DNA of 64,000 nucleotides from Whitmania pigra (Eukaryota; Annelida; Clitellata; Hirudinida; Haemopidae): NCBI GenBank assembly GCA_021613335.1, contig JAJTWR010000398.1, positions 1,782,001 to 1,846,000 of the forward strand, read 5' to 3'. Shown piece by piece: positions 37,765 to 54,026 of this stretch (position 1 is its first letter; each line of letters starts with the position of its first letter). The notes under the pieces were generated by a model. It saw only the letters and a program-made list of their open reading frames with translations, ran no database searches and was not told where the DNA came from. The position numbers and the translations under genes were made by a program.

Positions 37765-38446
37765 TCCGGGAAAATAAACCAATTAAATTTTAAAGAGTTA
37801 TGTTTTAGAAATTAGTGACGTCACCTTAAAGATGTTTGTGTGAAAAGTGAATGTAATTAAAGTAAATGCAGTTCTTATTGATGTAATCCAATAACACCGC
37901 AAAAAATAACCTGCTTGGTGTAACTTATAATTTTAATAGCAAACCATTTGTAGACATTTTACTAAGCAGTTTGAAGCATTTTATTAGTTAAATAAAATGG
38001 AAGAGAGTTGAACTGGGATCCCACGAATTTAGTCACTTCAAAACAGTCACCACAAACTTAAAGTCTAATGCAAACCAACAAAGAGTTTTTTCCACCCTCG
38101 AAATAGCGAATTGTAAGCTTAATGAAATATCATCAATATGCATATAAATGATAGTAATTAGATAAAATTGATTACCCAAAGTTTGGCATTTGTGACTGAA
38201 ATTGATTAGAAAACAACATCTGTCATGTGACATTTGTACTCAGATGTAGCATTTGGTCAGGATGGTATTTGACAAAGCATGCCTCGTTAAGCTAACGATT
38301 TCCTGCATTTTCATACTTCTTATTATTTACTTTTTTCGGCTTGTTGCTGTCATAGTACAACAACAACAACAAAATAATAATAATAATAATAACCTGTCCG
38401 AAAATATAAATATGGTTGACCAACGTTCAGTCAAACAACAGTAAGT
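37765..38446. other. Shared upstream region of a divergent gene pair
   Basis: This region lies between the starts of the 776-residue gene (minus) and peptide gene A (plus). From 37862 rightward it is duplicated upstream of peptide gene B. A short minus-strand open frame (38033-38233) is present in altered form in the copy (40640-40828), but it has no recognisable motif and its frame is not well kept. Confidence 0.5.
38405..38432 (+). promoter_or_regulatory. Core promoter of secreted-peptide gene A (TATA and initiator-like)
   Basis: TATAAATA at 38405-38412 is followed about 22 bp later by TCAGTC at 38427-38432, which resembles an animal initiator. The ATG stands at 38447. The same arrangement is kept in copy B although spacer bases differ. 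The transcription start is inferred. Confidence 0.55.
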
Positions 38447-39175
38447 ATGAATTCCTTCTGGTATGCCCTTTTCCTCTTTGTTTTGATCTGCCTCAGCTTT
38501 GGTGATTTGATATTTGATTATATTTATTATTTTTATTATATTTTAGTGAAATCATCATTAAGCTTTAACTCTTTGTAATAATGGGCAAAATAATTTAAAT
38601 GGTAAAGTCATATTGGAAATAAACTAATATCACGATTTAATTATTTTAAATTAACGAAAATAGTGCAAAAAGATATTCATAACAAATGGACATATACGTG
38701 TAATAATATTCCAGGAAATTTCTTTCGCACTAGCACCACAAAATCTATTAACAAGGGTATGTCTCACAATTCGAGTTATAGTAAATTCATCAATTCAAAA
38801 CTACACAAAATTTAAGAAGTTGATTTGCTTGTTGAGATGCAATAATCCTTAATCTCGTCATTTTTTAATAATGAAATAATAACGCGATTTATTTATTTTA
38901 AAAAATTTTTTTAATTTTAGGATGAACATTGCCCTCCAAATCATATTTGCAACTTTGGAGATTGTGGTGAGTTTAATAAGCATTTGAAACAAATTATAAT
39001 ACAAGCATGCATAATATTTCTTTGCATAATAACATTTCATCAATGGTTTGCATCTGTTGGATTTATTATTAATTATTATTTATTATTTGTCTCCTAATCT
39101 TAGCCAACCTAAGAAAATTTTTTATGATTTTGAATTTGTAAATATCTGTTTATTTCAGTCACCCATGTGGAATAG
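38447..39175 (+). CDS. Small secreted Cys-rich peptide, copy A (46 residues)
   Basis: Four exons: 38447-38501, 38734-38756, 38921-38966, 39159-39175, totalling 141 bp with closing phases. Exon 1 encodes a signal peptide (MNSFWYALFLFVLICLSF). The mature part ends in DEHCPPNHICNFGDCVTHVE, with Cys spacing C-x5-C-x4-C. In copy B a fourth Cys precedes this block; here the matching His-Cys is replaced by Leu-Leu, leaving an odd number of Cys. The exon-2 acceptor used in copy B is also lost (AG changed to CG), so I assume the next AG (CACTAG, 38731-38733). This copy may be decaying or may have changed function. Secreted short Cys peptides act as toxins, antimicrobials, protease inhibitors or signals; no specific activity is claimed here. 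Confidence 0.55.
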
Positions 39176-39625
39176 GACCCACGTCATGTGAAGTTGAAGA
39201 ATTTCAAGAAATTGAAGACATTTGTCAAATTTAATAAATTTCAGTGAATGCGATTTAATGCTAAAAATTTTCTTTTTAATGTTCAAACTTAAAAAACCAT
39301 GATTTAATAAAATTGATCTGTGAAAAAACTTTTAAATTACTTATTATTAAAGTCATAGTAATAACTTATCTTGTGTTCGTTATTTGAATGTCTTCAATCA
39401 ATTGTTTTAGAGGTTCAAATTCAAACACCAACACGTCAACATTAAATGAATTCAATGAACCTATTGGCAATAGAATGACCATCAATTTCCGACATTTTAA
39501 AAATCCGACAATTTCAAATGTTTTGAACGAAATTAGGAATTGGTGATTCGTTCATCAACTGGACACCATGCATGCTGTTTACATTGCGTTCATTTTTACA
39601 GAATTTTACAATCCAGTTTAAATTT
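39176..39625. other. 3' flank of peptide gene A and segment D
   Basis: Besides the 3' untranslated part of the peptide gene, this holds most of duplicated segment D. Apart from the tail of the truncated gene beyond it, no separate gene was seen. Confidence 0.5.
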
Positions 39626-39645
39626 TTAAAAATACTTTTCTATTG
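39377..39645. repeat. Duplicated segment D (first copy)
   Basis: It closely matches 43261-43546, which lies in the first intron of UBE2C. It joins copy A directly at a TCG shared by all three sequences and runs to the tandem joint with copy B at 39645/39646. Confidence 0.9.
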
Positions 39646-40480
39646 AACTTGTCTTCTTTCTCTGCTTCTTACTCTCCAGGTGTTCCACCACGTTCAGATA
39701 CTCTTCCCAAGGAGATGATTCCGTGACTACTGGAAATTTAACGTTGTTGTTGTGGCTGAGGTTGTTGTTGCTGTTTTCTGTGTTGGTGTTGAAAGGAAGG
39801 TCCGTGCTCGTAAAAAACTTGGGAGGCATTTGTAAGAAGTCCTTGACACTTTTGTATGGGGGGATTTCAACGCATTGTGGCGTTGGCTCCTTGCTGGTAC
39901 TGAGACCAGAACTCAAAAGGTGATGGAGTCGATTTTCAAGTGGTACTCCAGGTGGTGTGGACATGTCTTCTCCTCCAGTATATCTCGAAGATCCGAAGAT
40001 GAAAGGTTTGCATTCTTTCAAAGTGTTTGGTGATGCCTCATCAACAACATTTTTTTGGCTCATTGAGGGACTTAAACATTCCGAGACAAATCGCTTTATA
40101 ATTTTGTGAAAATTTGTCTTCTTGTTTTCATTTTCTAAACTCGAATCGTCCCTTTCTCCTCTTTTGGCGTTTAAGTTCTTATTGATGTGACCTTTGCTTG
40201 ACCTTGAATGTTTTAATTTAGCTTGCTGTTTTTGGTTGACACTCGATGCATTCTTAGCATCATCATCATCATCATAATCGTCATCAGAAAGACCTTTGAT
40301 CTTCAGCAACTCAAGTTCTCTCATCAAATATTTAAGGTTTTTGTCATTTAAACGTGATTCGCTGCTTTCTGATTTTAAGCTTCTTGTTGGCGAAGTCGGC
40401 ACAACCTTTGCGGGAGAATGCTTTGGAATTGCATGGCTATTTGAGTAAATGCAGTTTTTATTGATGTAATCCAATAACAC
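39626..40480 (-). pseudogene. 5'-truncated duplicate of the 776-residue protein gene
   Basis: The frame from 40443 leftward is nearly identical to the C-terminal third of the 776-residue protein (from SHAIPKHSPAKV to KKQRKKTSS). Upstream the copy is cut: 1559 bp holding the promoter-proximal part, exon 1 and the N-terminal coding part is missing. The open frame instead begins in former upstream DNA, with ATG at 40480 giving an unrelated leader of about 14 residues. Downstream it runs through the tandem joint and gains a five-residue new end (IEKYF) before TAA, losing the final 45 or so residues. It lacks the original promoter and is most likely a pseudogene. The intact 284-codon frame means expression cannot be excluded. 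Confidence 0.8.
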
Positions 40481-41007
40481 CGCAAAAATAACCTGCTTGG
40501 TGTAACTTATAATTTCATCAGCAAACCATTTGTAGACATTTTACTGAACAGTTTGAAGCATTTTATTAGTTAAATAAAATGGAAGAGAGTGGAACTGGGA
40601 TCACACGGATTTAGTCACTTCAGAGCAGTCACCAGGAACTTAAAGTCCAATGCAAACCAACAAAACGTAACCGAGTAGAACTCTATCGTAAGTTTTTTCC
40701 ACCCTCGAAATAGCAAATTGTAAGATGAATGAAATATCACCAAAATGCGTATAAATTATAGTAATTAGATAAAATTGATTACCCAAAGTTTGGCATTTGT
40801 GACTGAAATTGATTAGAAAACGTAACATCTATCATGTGACATTTGTACTCAGATGTAGCATTTGGTCAGGATGGTATTTGACAAAGCATGCCTCGTTAAG
40901 TTAACGATTTCCTGCATTTTCATGCTTCTTATTATTTACTTTTTTCAGCTTGTTGCTGTCATACTACATCAACAACAACAAAATAATAATAATAACCTGT
41001 CCTAAAG

Positions 41008-41041
41008 TATAAATATGGTTGACCACCTTTGAAGTTCAGTC
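41008..41041 (+). promoter_or_regulatory. Core promoter of secreted-peptide gene B (TATA and initiator-like)
   Basis: TATAAATA at 41008-41015 and TCAGTC at 41036-41041 repeat the arrangement found at copy A. An inserted ctttgaag-type stretch in the spacer makes the gap about 6 bp longer. The ATG follows at 41056. Confidence 0.55.
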
Positions 41042-41055
41042 GAACAACAGCAAGT

Positions 41056-41801
41056 ATGAACTCCTTTTGGTCTGCCTTCTTTCTCTTCGTTTTGATCTGC
41101 ATCAGCTTTGGTGATTTGACGATTGATTATATTTATTATTTTTACTATATTTTAGTGAAATCATCATTAAGCTTTAACCCTTCGTAATAATGGGCAAAAT
41201 ATTTTAAATGGTAAAGTCATGTTGGAAATAAAGTAATATCACGATTTAATTATTTTAAATTAACGAAAATAATACATAAAGATATTCATACCAAATGGAC
41301 ATATATGTATAATAATATTCCCTGATTTTTTTTTAGCTATAGCAGCACAAGATCATTGCACAAGGGTATGTCTCACAATTCGAGTTATAATAAATTCATC
41401 AATTCAAAACTACACAAAATTTAAGAAGTTGATTTGCTAAATTGTAACAGACGCAATATCCCTTAATCTCATCATCTTTTAATAGTGAAATAATAACGCA
41501 ATTTATTTATTTAAAAAAATTATTATTTATTTAAATTTTTAGGATGAACATTGTCCTCCGAATCATATTTGCAATTTTGGAGATTGCGGTGAGTTATTTT
41601 AATAAGCATTTGAAACAAATTATAATACAAGCATGCATAATATTTCTTTGCATAAAAGCATTTAATCAACGGTTTGCATCTGTTGGATTTATTATTAATT
41701 GTTATTTATTATTTGTCTCTTTATTTTAACCAACCTATGAAAATTTTTTATGATTTTGAATTTGTAAATATCTGTTTATTTCAGTTACCCATGTGGAATA
41801 G
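41056..41801 (+). CDS. Small secreted Cys-rich peptide, copy B (48 residues)
   Basis: Exons: 41056-41110, 41337-41365, 41543-41588, 41785-41801, totalling 147 bp. All four junctions have GT-AG ends and the phases close. The signal peptide is MNSFWSAFFLFVLICISFA, with probable cleavage after IAA. The mature peptide is about 27 residues with four Cys in the pattern C-x5-C-x5-C-x4-C (core CTRDEHCPPNHICNFGDC). The middle CPP-x3-C and closing C-V resemble half of an EB- or WAP-like Cys module, but the peptide is too short to be assigned to either. TAG comes four codons after the last Cys. Compared with copy A, exons 3 and 4 differ at five bases, all synonymous in this frame, whereas exons 1 and 2 carry replacements. 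This is evidence that the frame is translated and that the Cys core was constrained. Confidence 0.68.
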
Positions 41802-42356
41802 GACCCACGTCATGTGAAGTTGAAGAATTTCAAGAAATTGAAAACATTTGTCAAATTTAATATATTTCCGTGTATGCGATTTAATGCTAAAAATATTCTT
41901 TTTAATGTTCAAATTTAAAACAAATTCACCATGATTTAATAAAATTGAAAAACTTTTAAAAAACCAAAAACCTTTAAATTACTTATTATTAAAGTCATGG
42001 TAATAACTTATCTTGTGTTCGCCGCGCCAAACCAGAAATTTGTAAAACCATTCTATAGTTAGTTAATATTAATAATGAAGCCCTAAAGTCAATTTGCGTT
42101 AGTTTAAAAAGATAAACAACTCCTTACATAATATCCATTAACCCAAACTAAATACTACTGCAATTTTCGTAGGACAGGTTTGATCATGTTCAACATTTTA
42201 AACCTTATTATTAGCTCAGCGATTAATACAATGCAAACTGACTAATTCTAACTCTACTGACTCCTAACTGATACAAGACAACGAATTGATAGAAACTTGT
42301 ATCATATTTGTATTGTATTGATATTTGTATTTCGAAAAAAAAAGTGGATTTGAAAC
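41802..42356. other. Gap between peptide gene B and UBE2C
   Basis: The left part (to 42021) is the end of duplicated copy B, and the rest is the 3' flank of UBE2C. No gene was seen. Confidence 0.5.
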
Positions 42357-44208
42357 TTAAGATATATTCTGATATTTCGCCATAAGAACTTTCTTATACT
42401 CCTTCTGATTTTCCCAAAGTGATGCAGCCGAGGCATTCAACGGACTGTCATTGTTTGGTTCTGCAAAATTAATCAATTCACAATCCTTACTATAATTAAT
42501 TACTAACTTAATCCAATTAAAATTATTTTCAGCATATAAGGTCACTTACCTCCCAAAAGACTCTGTATGGACAGGAGAAGTGCCTTCACGTCTAACGTGG
42601 GAGACCAATTGTCCTTGAGGGTGTCGAGGCAAATGTTCCCTGAAGTGTCGACGTTTGGATGGAAACAAAAGTTGACGAACTTGATCTCCGGCGGTGATAG
42701 GGGGTATGTGGATGGGAAAACAATTGAAAGTTTGTACACTAATCCCTCATAAACCTGGTAAAAAAATGGATGTTATAGTCTTGTTAAGCATTCCTATGAC
42801 TGAATCACGGAACTATTTGTGCTTAGATGGAATGTGTAACTTACAGTCTCGTTTGGACCCTTGATTGTGCCTACCCAGTTGAATATGTCTGTGTCCGGAA
42901 AGGCAGAAATTCCGGCAACTCCAGAAGTCTTATGAATAAATTTATTTATTTCATTAATTAATTTAATTTCTAATTTGAGAAACCAATTACATTACATAAT
43001 TTATTAAATTCAGAATAAAAAGCGCATCACAATATCTTACCATGAGGGACCTGAGCTCTCGTTGGAGTCTGAAAATAAGTTGAAGATTAATAATTTTACA
43101 CTTTATTTACATGACTAAAACACTCACTTGTAGTTACCAAGTTGACAAAATGCAAGTCTAATTGTATTTTAAAATATGGAACTTAAAGAATTGACACCGA
43201 TAAAATTATTATTGAACAATTAGTAGATTACTTGCGAACATTCACTAAATTTACTATCAATCGTTATTTGAATGTCTTCAATAAATTGTGTTAGAGATTT
43301 AAATTCAAACAACAACATGTCAACATTAAATGAATTCAACGAACCTATTGGCAATAGAATGACCATCGATTCCCGACATTTTAAAAATCCGACAATTTCA
43401 AATGTTTTGAACGAAATTAGGAATTGGTGATTCGTTCATCAACTGGACACCATGCATGCTGTTTACATTGCGCTCATGTTTACAAAATTTTAAAATCTTA
43501 TCTTTAAAATTTTAAAGTTTAAACTATTAAAAATACTTTTCTATTGTAAATATTTTAGTTTTTGATGGAATTAATTTAAAAATTTAAACTTATGAGTTTT
43601 TCCTCGCCGACTAAATTTGTGATTTATGTTTTTCTTGGAAAAAAACAATTGGAGACCTCAGTTTAACTTTTGCTTAACTATTTTACGTTTCAACCGACTC
43701 ATTTAATTTAATAATTTTTACAATTTCATCAATTATTTTTTTATCACAACAGATAAAAACATTTGTTCTTATTCTTACCAATTGTAATTCTCCGCTCAAA
43801 TTTTTCCAAATTGCCAATCATATTTGTGAAATGAAAAATCGTTTATTTAAAAATAATTCAAACAGTTTTGGCAGTCATTTTGCAAGTGTTTTCATGGCTC
43901 GAAATAAAAGTTTATTAAGTTTTCAAACATTAACCGAACATTTCCTTAATCCTAAGCATCTGTTTTTGATTGGCATTTAAGTTATCTAAAGCATCCTTTG
44001 TTTTAATATTTGTCTCAAGTTACATTTAAATGCACTTAAACTTTTATTTATATTATTCTTTCCCATGAATGGGCGGCTGTTCATGTCATAATCCATTTTG
44101 AGGCTTTCAAGAAGAGATTTTGTGACATCAAATTTTTTGCTTAATTTTAAATTAACAATATGCTGATCTTTAACTGCGGTGAAATTACCTATACCACAGG
44201 TGTGACAT
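42357..44208 (-). CDS. UBE2C: Ubiquitin-conjugating enzyme E2 C
   Basis: Exons 5' to 3': 44208-44189 (tentative), 43068-43041, 42928-42845, 42754-42550, 42460-42357. They total 441 bp (146 residues) with closing phases. The UBC fold is complete: [46 protein letters not shown], the active-site [13 protein letters not shown] (Cys86), [17 protein letters not shown]. The GISAFP and VYE features and the sequence after the active Cys point to UBE2C/UBCH10. This E2 initiates ubiquitin chains for the anaphase-promoting complex and drives mitotic exit. If exon 1 is right, only about seven residues precede the first helix, whereas vertebrate UBE2C has an extension of roughly 30 residues that tunes APC/C activity. 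Intron 1 contains duplicated segment D'. The gene is divergent from TPD52 (starts 374 bp apart). Confidence 0.88.
43261..43546. repeat. Duplicated segment D' in UBE2C intron 1
   Basis: It matches 39377-39645 closely, with a small insertion near its right end. It marks the right boundary of the duplicated unit. Beyond 43546 the similarity stops. Confidence 0.9.
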
Positions 44209-44581
44209 TCAAAGAAGACTAGGCCACGCGCTTTCTAAAAATGAATAAAGAATGATAATTGTTATACATAAAACTTCAAATATCTCTTCAAATATAATTT
44301 TTAAATTTGTTTTTTAGATAGAAAATGATATGAACATAAAATTCTCATAAAATTAAAAGCTCCGGAATATTTTGCAGCTGACATAACACGTACTTAGGCA
44401 CTTAGTTGTGTAAATATTCCCGTGCAAGGTTGAAATTTGTCTGGTTCGAAACTTAACGAGTTTGTTGCTAATTAAAAAATCAGGTTTGCCACTCGTGTTA
44501 GTGTTTATCAGTTGACCAATGTATGCGAATGTTTACCGAGAATGAAAATTGATAGATTCGTTAATGATTATCTTAGGTTCA
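44209..44581. other. Divergent promoter region of UBE2C and TPD52
   Basis: This 373-bp gap separates the two start codons. No TATA box at a convincing distance was seen on either side, and no coding signal. Confidence 0.45.
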
Positions 44582-46059
44582 ATGGCTAATAACGACTCAG
44601 ACTTCTCGAACAAAACCGGTACGATTTAATTAGCTAATATGCGAGATTTCAATTAATGGATGAGGTTGAAAATTAAATTATGTAGACGAAAAATTACTCC
44701 TGCAAGACGAGCCAACACAAATCGTACGAAATGCGGCTGACAAAACGAAGTTGTCAACATATGCCAACGAGGACAAAATGGAAGAATGGAGAGTTGAACT
44801 AACGAAGGTTAAGATTAAAAGTCATTCATTTAGAGACACCAGGCTTGTTAAATTTTGTTAATTCACGACTTTTAAAGTTGGAGTACGAGATACAAACACT
44901 GAAGTCGGTACTCCAATCCAAGCATCGAGAAGCCACGGAGTTGAAGAAAAAGCTCGGCATCACTCAGATGTCGGAAATCAAGCAAGACCTTCAGTACGGC
45001 TTGCAGACCGTCAAGGATTCGAACGCGTTGGTTTTACGAGTCTTTCTGAGAACGACATTCTTATTCAAAAATAAATAGGATGAATTAGTATTTTTAATTG
45101 AAATAACTAAACGATTGAATTGGTAAAGTTGCTGTGACTATTTCAACTTCAGCTACCAAAAAACATCATCTGCCCTCAAGAACTTTGGGAGTTTTGCATC
45201 TCAGAAAATTGGAAGTTTCAGGTATTCAAAATGACCCAATTGTTTATTTTGATGAGGAATAAAATTTTTTGTTAAATTAGCACAGTTAAGAATAATTTCA
45301 TTTTAGAAACTCTACTGCTTTCAAGTCTGTAGAGGGAAAAGTTGGGAGTGCTTATTCAAATGTCAAGGTGATTATTAAACTTCTTTTTTTTTTAATTTCA
45401 AATTAATACTATTCACTAAATTACTACAAATTGCATAAAATCATTTAATTTATTAAGTAAATAAGTAATTTGCTAGCTGATTAACTAATAGAAATGCAAT
45501 GTTGAACTTTGGAAAGGTACAGTTAAGCCATTACAAATCATTTTAAGGCCTAATATTGATGACAACATTTAATAATCTTACATGAAATTATAAGAAGGTT
45601 TATTACGAAACTCTTAATCATTCTTTTTGATCCCCCACGTGAAGCATTCGAAATCATTTGACCACTTAATATCTCAAATGGTGGGTACTCTTGCTGTCAT
45701 AAATTTCATTCCTTCTTGAGTAGTAGTTCTCTTCGGTGCAGTTATTTCTCATTCTCAGTTGTTTTTTCTCTTCTGTTTCGTCTCGGTTTTCACGAGTCTA
45801 GATAACAATTTTCGGTGCACAATTTTTGTTTTGTATTTATCGAGTGCTTTCGAACGTCGACTTTTCTCCGGGACTCGCATTTTAACTCAGATTATCATGA
45901 TTTCTTATCCATAAGACGCGCCTGAAGCACAGCAAGTCCGGCGAGGCCTACGAAAGGGAACTGGAGGAGAAGAATGACGCCATGCCTGACGAGGAAGCAC
46001 TTTCTAGGAAGCTGTCCGTGGAGAACGAGGGTGCCCTATCCTCGCCTGGCAAGCCTTGA
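44582..46059 (+). CDS. TPD52: Tumor protein D52 family protein
   Basis: Exons: 44582-44618, 44686-44807, 44878-45026, 45153-45221, 45307-45367, 45916-46059. They total 582 bp (193 residues) with all phases closing. A central coiled coil covers about residues 35-85 (EDKMEEWRVELTKLEYEIQT and ELKKKLGITQMSEIKQDL). It is followed by the family motifs YQKTSSALKNFGSFASQKIG, NSTAFKSVEGKVGSAYSNVK and TRLKHSKSG. D52 proteins form dimers through the coiled coil and act in membrane trafficking, lipid-droplet storage and secretion. A polyadenylation signal AATAAA lies at 46487-46492. Vertebrate genes splice a cassette between the VGSAYSNV and TR segments. The 548-bp intron here could hold such an exon, but none was identified. 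Confidence 0.93.
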
Positions 46060-46841
46060 ATCAGATCTCGATATTTGACATCTAAATCCCTCAATCTCAT
46101 TCTCTTTGTCTACATTCCACGCTTCGTCCGAAGGCCACTTCGCGCATCATTTAAATGTTGTAAACAATTGTTCGGACTTCGAAGGTTACGGGTGATTTGG
46201 TTCGGCCGTTCCGGGGAATCCGAGTCGTCGCTTTTCTCGTTATGCCGAGGCGATTCCAGGTTGTCGTTTGATTTTTTGTGCTTTCCGCGTAGGCTTCAAA
46301 TCCGAATTCGTCAAGGGAAATCAATGTCCAATTTGTTTAGTTTTCAAAATAATCGATCTTTTATTTGTTTTATTTTGTCTTTAACAACATGTCCTTCTAG
46401 GCGTTATTAGCACAATATATATATATATATACGTTGCATAACATTGTTGCTCGATTTCTTCATCTTTAAAAACATCGGCATTGCACAATAAAATATAAAA
46501 CAGCGATCCCAAAAGAACGAAAAGCATTAAAAAAATGCTCCGGAGAAAATGCGCATCATTGAAGACGGGGAGCAAAAATATTTTACCCGCTGCAAAATTT
46601 ACCCAGCTGCAGAGTTTGTCGCGTGAAAGCCCCCAATTGGGTGGGTGGATCAACCCTCGTTATGCAAAGCAAGACAGTGAAATATAGCACGACATCTATG
46701 GAGGTATTAATATAAATATGTATGTATATGTACATACGCTTAAGTTTGTGCATATACAAAGTAGTCTTTTAGACAGATTAAGGCAGGCAGAGAAATGATT
46801 GCATAGTTTCGGCATGGTCAGTGCTAGACTTAGGGGTACAG
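46060..46841. other. 3' UTRs of TPD52 and the cytochrome P450
   Basis: This is the convergent 3' region. AATAAA at 46487-46492 is the likely TPD52 signal, and an (AT)n run lies at about 46412-46432. The open frame at 46075-46410 lies in the TPD52 3' UTR and has no family signal. Confidence 0.5.

Positions 46842-54026
<7,185 letters not shown>

Larger units (their letters stand above)
35501..39379. repeat. Segmental duplication, copy A
   Basis: Sequence 35501-36302 together with 37862-39379 matches copy B (39646-42021) in the same orientation. The part covering the 776-residue gene is almost identical, with only a handful of substitutions and two small indels in about 800 bp. The secreted-peptide part is clearly more diverged. 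Copy A retains 36303-37861, missing from B, but lacks the 1.24-kb segment (42022-43260) found in B. Confidence 0.92.
39646..42021. repeat. Segmental duplication, copy B
   Basis: This is a direct duplicate of copy A beginning immediately after segment D. It contains the truncated gene, the region upstream of the peptide gene, and peptide gene B. An internal deletion joins bases equivalent to 36302 and 37862 of copy A at 40444/40445. The match to copy A ends at the TCG 42019-42021. Confidence 0.92.

Noticed and set aside
38033..38233. Minus-strand frame present in both duplicate copies (also 40640-40828)
   Set aside because: The frame and start are not preserved between copies and no motif is visible. 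Its presence in both copies is explained by the duplication alone.
38921..38966. Exon 3 of the peptide gene read from its internal ATG as a hydrophobic leader
   Set aside because: All four differences between copies would be replacements in that frame but are silent in the Cys-rich frame.
43778..43840. Alternative first exon for UBE2C with ATG and GTAAGA donor
   Set aside because: The carried-over phase is wrong; joining it to the next exon gives a stop or frameshift. The 44208-44189 exon fits better.
46075..46410. 111-codon frame after TPD52
   Set aside because: It begins 16 bp after the TPD52 stop codon and precedes its polyadenylation signal, so it is 3' UTR.
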